From assembly GCF_004210375.1 (NCBI RefSeq), contig NC_134831.1:5084001-5148000 (forward strand): a DNA stretch of 64,000 nt, read 5' to 3'. Below are positions 59,360-64,000 of this stretch, piece after piece. This DNA is from Tachypleus tridentatus (lineage: Eukaryota; Arthropoda; Merostomata; Xiphosura; Limulidae). The position numbers were made by a program, and so were the translations under genes. The notes beneath the pieces were generated by a model. It ran no database searches and had not been told where the DNA came from. It saw only the letters and a program-made list of their open reading frames with translations. The first letter of the stretch is position 1; each line of letters begins with the position of its first letter.

Positions 59360-60209
59360 ACCAACAGAATGGTAATTAGCTAATGTTACTCCTATCTTGA
59401 ATGAAGGTAATAGAAATTGTCCCAGTAACTGTAAGCCTATTAGTCTTGCATCATTTGTGAGAAACGTTTTGGAAAGTTTGACAAAAGATATTTTTTGCAA
59501 AGTCATGTGGTAAAGTTTAGAATTTTATTGAATAGTCAACATGGATTCACCAAGGGAATATCTTGCAATACAAATATTTTGATATTCTTTCAAAATCATA
59601 CTGTTTACATAGATGAAGGTAAGGGTGTAGATTTGGTATATCTGGATTTTTGGAAAGCCTTTAACAAAGTTCCACATAAAAGACTTGTAAAGAAATTATC
59701 TGTACAAGGGTAAGGGATAAGTTGGAAAACTGGATAGAAGAAAGCAGAGAGTTGTTAAAAATGGAGTTTAGTCAAACTGGATTAATGTCAAAAGTGGGGT
59801 ACCTTAGGGCCCAGTCTTAGGACCTTTGCTCTTTTTTGGTTTACACCAATGACAAAGATGAAAGAATGGTCAATAAATTACTCAAATATGCTGATGACAT
59901 TAAGATCTTTGGTGTTGCCAGCTGTGATGAGGATGCTGCTGTTTTAAAAAAGGATGTAGTTCATTTGGTGAGTTGGACAAATAAATGTCAATGGGTTTTA
60001 ATTATAATAAATGCAAGATATTGCATGAGGGTTATCATAATTTAAATTGTAAGTATAATTTGGATAGGAATAACTTTAAGAGTGTCATGAAAGAAAGGGA
60101 TCTTGGTGTAATGGCTGATCAATCTCTTAAGCCATCCAAGCAATGTGCTGTTGCTAGTGGTAGGGCTGAAATATTTAATATAAGACTAAAGAGGTTATTA
60201 TTTGATTGA
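59360..60209 (+). pseudogene. Decayed CR1/Jockey-like reverse transcriptase fragment
   Basis: Reads in several frames. PTEW*LANVTPILNEG and NCKPISLASFVRNVLES fall at 59,368-59,480. SQHGFTKGISCNTNILIFF and DLVYLDFWKAFNKVPHKRL (motif A) are at 59,495-59,713. A GVP*GPVLGPLLF remnant lies near 59,800, and KYADDIKIF (catalytic YADD) near 59,890. A KERDLGVMADQSLKPSKQC block follows at 60,090-60,150. It stops abruptly at 60,209 where the minus-strand LINE tail begins. The clade assignment is from motif memory. Confidence 0.85.
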
Positions 60210-60429
60210 TTGATTGATTTAGTGTTTTATGGCACAAAGCAGTGAGGCTATCTGTGCCAGACATTCGGTAAAAATGTAAAAAAAAAAAAATAAATGTAGT
60301 AATAGACATAAATGGAAATGAAGGTAAAACAAAAAAGTATGAAACCAATGTTGACACCTAGTCTACAATGTTAAGATAGAAGGCAGAGTATAAGAAGTTG
60401 TAAGGTATTTACTCTAGCAAAAAGGTAAT

Positions 60430-61380
60430 AATCATAACCCGCCAGGAAGACTAACAGGTAAGTTCAAGAACCACCGTCAGTCACCTGAAGTTGGTCTTTC
60501 CAGTCCTGGTTCCGGGTTATGTGTCATAGCAACCAGTATCAAAATGTAAAAGAATAGAAGTTTTAAAAGATACATAGCAAAATTGTAACAATGAGTAGCC
60601 AAATGTCCAGTAAAAAGATAAAGTCAAGTAAATGGAGTAAAATTTGTAAAAGTAAATGAAGGTAAACACAAAACAGCAATTAAAACAGAAAATGGTGTAA
60701 AAACCAATGGTGACATCCAGTCTTCAAAGTTGTAAAATATTTACTCTAGCAAAATGGTAATGATCATAACCCACCAGGAAGACTAACAGGTAAGTTCAAG
60801 AACCACCGTCAATCACCTGAAGTTGGCCTTTCCAGTCCTGGTTCGGGTTATGTGTCATAGCAGCTATTATCAAAATGTAAAAGAATAAAAGTTTTAAAAG
60901 ACACTCCGCAAAATCGTAATAATGAGTAGCCAAATGTCCAGTAAAAAGATAAAAGTCAAGTAAATGGAGTAAAATTTGTAAAAGTAATTGAAGATAAAAG
61001 CAAAACGGCATATTAAAACAGAAAATGGCGTAAAAACCAATGTTGACATCCAGTCAACAAAGTTGTAAAGAACTACCTGTAGCAGAATGGTAATGATCAT
61101 AACCCGCCAGGAAGACTAACAGGTAAGTATAAAACCACCATCAGTCACCTGAAGTTGGTCTTTCCAGTCCTGGTTCTGGGTTATGAGTCAATATGGCCAG
61201 TACTAAAAGTTAAGTAGTAAAAGTGTGAAATGATATGCAGCAAAAGTATAATAACAACTGCCAGGACGACTAACGAGTAGTTCAAACGGATAGTTCAAAC
61301 AGTAGCGTTAGTCACCTGAAGTTGGCCTTTCCAGTCCTGGTGTCGAAGTTATTTAATGTTCTGGCCATTGTCCAATGTCA
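60430..61380 (-). repeat. Tandem hairpin units in the 3' UTR of LINE copy 2
   Basis: A block containing AAGACTAACAGGTAAGT and CACCTGAAGTTGG recurs at about 60,434, 60,767, 61,097 and (degenerate) 61,255, so the main period is about 330 bp. Each good block is bounded by inverted ATAACCCG/CGGGTTAT and CCAGGA/TCCTGG, giving a stem with a loop of about 65 nt. Copy 1 has only one such block (51,930-52,010). Confidence 0.8.
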
Positions 61381-61689
61381 AATTGAAGGAGAGAGATTAA
61401 AACTGTAAAAAAGGAACCACAATTAAAAGGTGTAATGAATAAATATGCAACACTTAAATGAGATTAAAAAGATTAATGGCCATTAAAAATTAAAAACATT
61501 ATCAAGGTGGACAGAGTCACCATCACCAATAACTCTGTCCAATGTTACAGACTGACCCTGGGAAAAAATATGTTTAAAATATTGCCATCGTTGAGAATTG
61601 TAACAATGGCAAGAAAGTAAAACGTGGCTGATAGTGATTTGAGTGTTACACAAACTATACATTGGTGCATCAGTTCCAGATAAAAGAAA

Positions 61690-63029
61690 ATGATGAGTTA
61701 AAAAACTGTGACCAATGCGTAGCCTAGTGAGAACAACTTCCTCCTTCCGAACTTTACGGAAGCTAGATGGCCAAAGTCCAATTTTGGGTTTGATTTGAAA
61801 AGTTTGTTGTCACATTGCTCACTCCAAGTGGACTGCCAGCTGGCACGGAGCCGAGCCTTGAAGACAACACCATAGTCCATGTACGGAATAGGCATAGGAG
61901 TGATGGTGCTGAAGCAGACATATTTAGCTGCCATGTCTGCAAACTCATTCCCGTGAATACCAACATGGCCTGGTATCCAGAAAAACTGGATTGAAGTAGC
62001 TGCTAATGAGAAATGGGCCAGTCGGTTTCAAATATCAGTGAGAATAGGATGTGAGCTAACGTGTAGCGATTCCAAGGCAAGTATAGAACTAAGCGAATCA
62101 GTATAAATAGTGCAGTTGCAGTACTGCTCAGCTGCAATATGATCCAGGGCAAGAGATATGGCATACAGTTCAGCAGTGAACACAGAAGCTGTAGAAGGGA
62201 TTCTGCGTGCAACTACTGACCCATAGCAAACCATAGCAGAGCCCACTGAATTACCTGATTTAGAACCATCTGTAGAAATGGGAACTGAATGACTGTTTGA
62301 AAGATATTCATTGAATAAAAGACGGTACTTCCAATCTGGAGTATCTGCCTTTTTTAGGTGACTGAAAGAAAGGTCACATTTGGGGGCTGTAATAAGCCAT
62401 GGTGGGATGGGCCGACCTGTGGAATCTGCAATGTTATCCAAGGACAGACCCAATTCATCCAATTGCGCCCGGATGCAAAGGCCAAACGGAGCAATGACAG
62501 ATCGTCTGTTCTGAAAAAGTACTGCCCACCGAGGAAGGAAAACACATTTCCAGGTGGGATGCTTTGGTAAGGAATGAAGTTTCGAAGTATATTGTAAAGA
62601 TAGTTGCAAACGGCGAAGGTGTAGAGAAGGTTCACGAGATTCAATGTATATACTTTGAACTGGAGAGGTACGGAAAGCCCCAGTGCAGAGTCGAAGTCCT
62701 TGGTGATGAATGGGGTCCAGCATCTTTAAGGCCAAGGGTCTGGCAGAGCCATAGACCATTGATCCATAATCGAGTTTCGATCTAATAAGAGCACGATATA
62801 CCTTTAACAGTGAACAGCGATCTGCCCCCCAACTGGTAGAAGAGAGAACATGGAGGATGTTCAGTGCTCTTGTGCATTTGACCCAAAGCTGCTTTAAGTG
62901 TGGTATAAAGGTCAGTTTACAATCAAAGATAAGCCCCAAGAACTTGGTCTCCGGGACCACTGGCAGCAAAACTTCACCGATATGAAGTTCAGGATCAGGG
63001 TGAATACCTCGTCGACGGCAAAAGTACAT
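61690..63029 (-). pseudogene. LINE copy 2 RT thumb, RNase H and C-terminal zinc region
   Basis: A 333-residue open frame (62,028-63,029) continues from the RT: ETKFLGLIFDCKLTF, then KLDYGSMVYGSA. RNase H then shows the catalytic pattern D (TDGSKSG), E (TAELYAI) and D (IYTDSLSSI). A TGA at 62,028 (probably from CGA) interrupts it. The frame then resumes with the RNase H end, WIPGHVGIHGNEFADMAAKY (61,920-61,990). A LINE C-terminal cysteine motif (SLCNTQITISHVLLSC) lies near 61,620-61,660. RNase H removes the RNA template during target-primed reverse transcription. Confidence 0.85.
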
Positions 63030-63110
63030 GCATACAGTTTTGGAGAGAGAGAAATTAAAGCCGTTCGCCAGAGTCCACTTTCGTACACAATTGAGGGCGG
63101 TTTGTAGTTG

Positions 63111-64000
63111 CTACTCAATATATCTCATGTTTGATGACTGACATGAGATGTGAAAGTCGTCTACATACAGCCCATTCGCAACAGTGAGAGGGAGTTGTTC
63201 AGTGATGGCATTTATCTTTATACTGAAGAGTGTAACACTCAATACACAGCCTTGAGGGACTCCAAGTTCCTGTACAAAAGAACGGGAAAGTGTCGAACCC
63301 ACACGAACTTGGAATCTCCTGTCCATTAAAAATTTTTAATAAACATGGGTAGATGGCCACATAACCCATATGTATGGAGGTCTCGCAAAACGCAATACCT
63401 CCATGTTGTGTCGTAAGCCTTCTCTATGTCAAAGAATATTGATACAAGATGTTGGTGGTTGAGAAATGCTTCTCTGATAGATGTTTCAAGATGAATTAGG
63501 TGGTCTGTGGTGGAATGCTGTTGACGGAACCCACACTGGGTGGGAGAGAGGAGGTTGTTTGATTCAAGGAACCAAACAAGACGAGCATTAACCATCCTTT
63601 CTAATGTCTTACAGAGACAGCTCGTCAAAGCAATTGGATGGTAGTTTGAAGGAATCTTGGGATCTTTCCCTGGCTTAGAGAAAGGTAAAATAATAGCCTG
63701 GCGCCAGGCATCAGGAAAAACATTCTCCTGCCAGATCCGGTTGAAAACAATCAGAAGGACATCAAGAGAAGCAGGAGATAGATGGTGCAGCATGTCATAA
63801 TGAATATCATCAGGTCCAACAGATGTACTGGCAGACCGATGAAGGGCCATTTTTAGTTCCACCAGGGTAAAGGGACAATTATAGTCAAAGAAACAGTCAG
63901 TTCGAAAGAAAAGAGGTGATCGCTCTGCCCGAGTCTTGATGGCGAGGAAGGTGGAGGAACAAGCAGAAGTGCTAGATACCCGGCAAAAGCTTTCACCTAG
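63111..64000 (-). pseudogene. LINE copy 2 reverse transcriptase, lightly damaged
   Basis: The frame is open from the window edge to 63,326, with KPGKDPKIPSNYHPIALTSC (RT motif 1-2), QCGFRQQHSTTDHL and FFDIEKAYDTTW (motif A, catalytic Asp). One base is missing at about 63,326 in a T-run and shifts the frame. The next block (63,111-63,326) holds LGVPQGCVLS (motif B) and the YVDD catalytic motif at 63,156-63,167. It ends at a TAG that looks like a CAG point mutation. Few lesions suggest a fairly young copy. Confidence 0.85.

Larger units (their letters stand above)
60200..64000 (-). mobile_element. RNase-H LINE of the same family (copy 2), 5' part beyond window
   Basis: Shows RT, RNase H, a long 3' UTR and an intact-looking 3' terminus. 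Closely related to copy 1 at protein and DNA level. The 3' end carries the GGCACA...TGTGCC hairpin (60,231-60,258), then CACTAAATC and a run of ATCA repeats ending near 60,200. It sits directly against the CR1/Jockey-like fragment on the other strand and appears to have inserted into it. The 5' end is past 64,000, so target duplications cannot be checked. Confidence 0.85.

Noticed and set aside
1..64000. CRISPR arrays, bacterial operons, Shine-Dalgarno sites or prophage
   Set aside because: The tandem arrays have no spacer structure and all gene signals are eukaryotic (introns, SINEs, LINEs).

Overview
This is AT-rich eukaryotic nuclear DNA, most likely from an arthropod. Exons have GT/AG borders, tRNA-derived SINEs are dense, and LINEs, DNA transposons and minisatellites fill most of the rest. 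The three main SINE types look to me like those of horseshoe crabs (Limulus/Tachypleus/Carcinoscorpius). That is recollection, not a database match, so treat the taxon as moderate confidence.

Layout. 1-13,180 is intergenic DNA with many SINEs, several minisatellites (35, 47, 40, 33 and 70 bp periods), a mariner-type MITE (11,143-11,550) and one unassigned candidate exon (11,847-12,004). 13,186-14,908 is a compact DNA transposon with matching 14-bp terminal inverted repeats and AT target duplications. It carries a two-exon THAP zinc-finger gene and, convergent to it, the first exon of a second protein; I read it as an internally deleted ISL2EU-type element. 14,911-42,400 is SINE-rich intergenic DNA with 44-bp minisatellites, a 1.9-kb compound 40/48-bp minisatellite (34,684-36,545) and a 62-bp array. 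42,533-43,389 is a large near-perfect inverted repeat. 46,345-46,819 is a non-autonomous CACTA-like element. 47,795-48,165 is a 5'-truncated LINE tail.

The only host protein-coding gene I can support is on the minus strand: an internal exon at 58,088-58,217 and the terminal exon at 49,355-50,199, in matching phase. Together they give 324 C-terminal residues of a protein I do not recognise. The 7.9-kb intron between them holds a degenerate full-length LINE of the I/Jockey group with RNase H (about 51,820-57,110) and SINEs. Upstream of the gene, 59,360-60,209 is a decayed CR1/Jockey-like reverse transcriptase fragment (+). It is broken into by a second copy of the RNase-H LINE (60,200 to the window end, -), whose 3' UTR carries tandem hairpin units.

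The most notable pattern is that the 3' ends of SINE families A, B and C and of the RNase-H LINE share one short hairpin. The loop side reads GATAGCC...GCTTT, and the outer stem differs between families but stays paired (GCGCA/TGCGC, AGCA/TGCT, AGCACA/TGTGCT, GGCACA/TGTGCC). This suggests that one LINE reverse transcriptase recognises, and mobilises, all of them.
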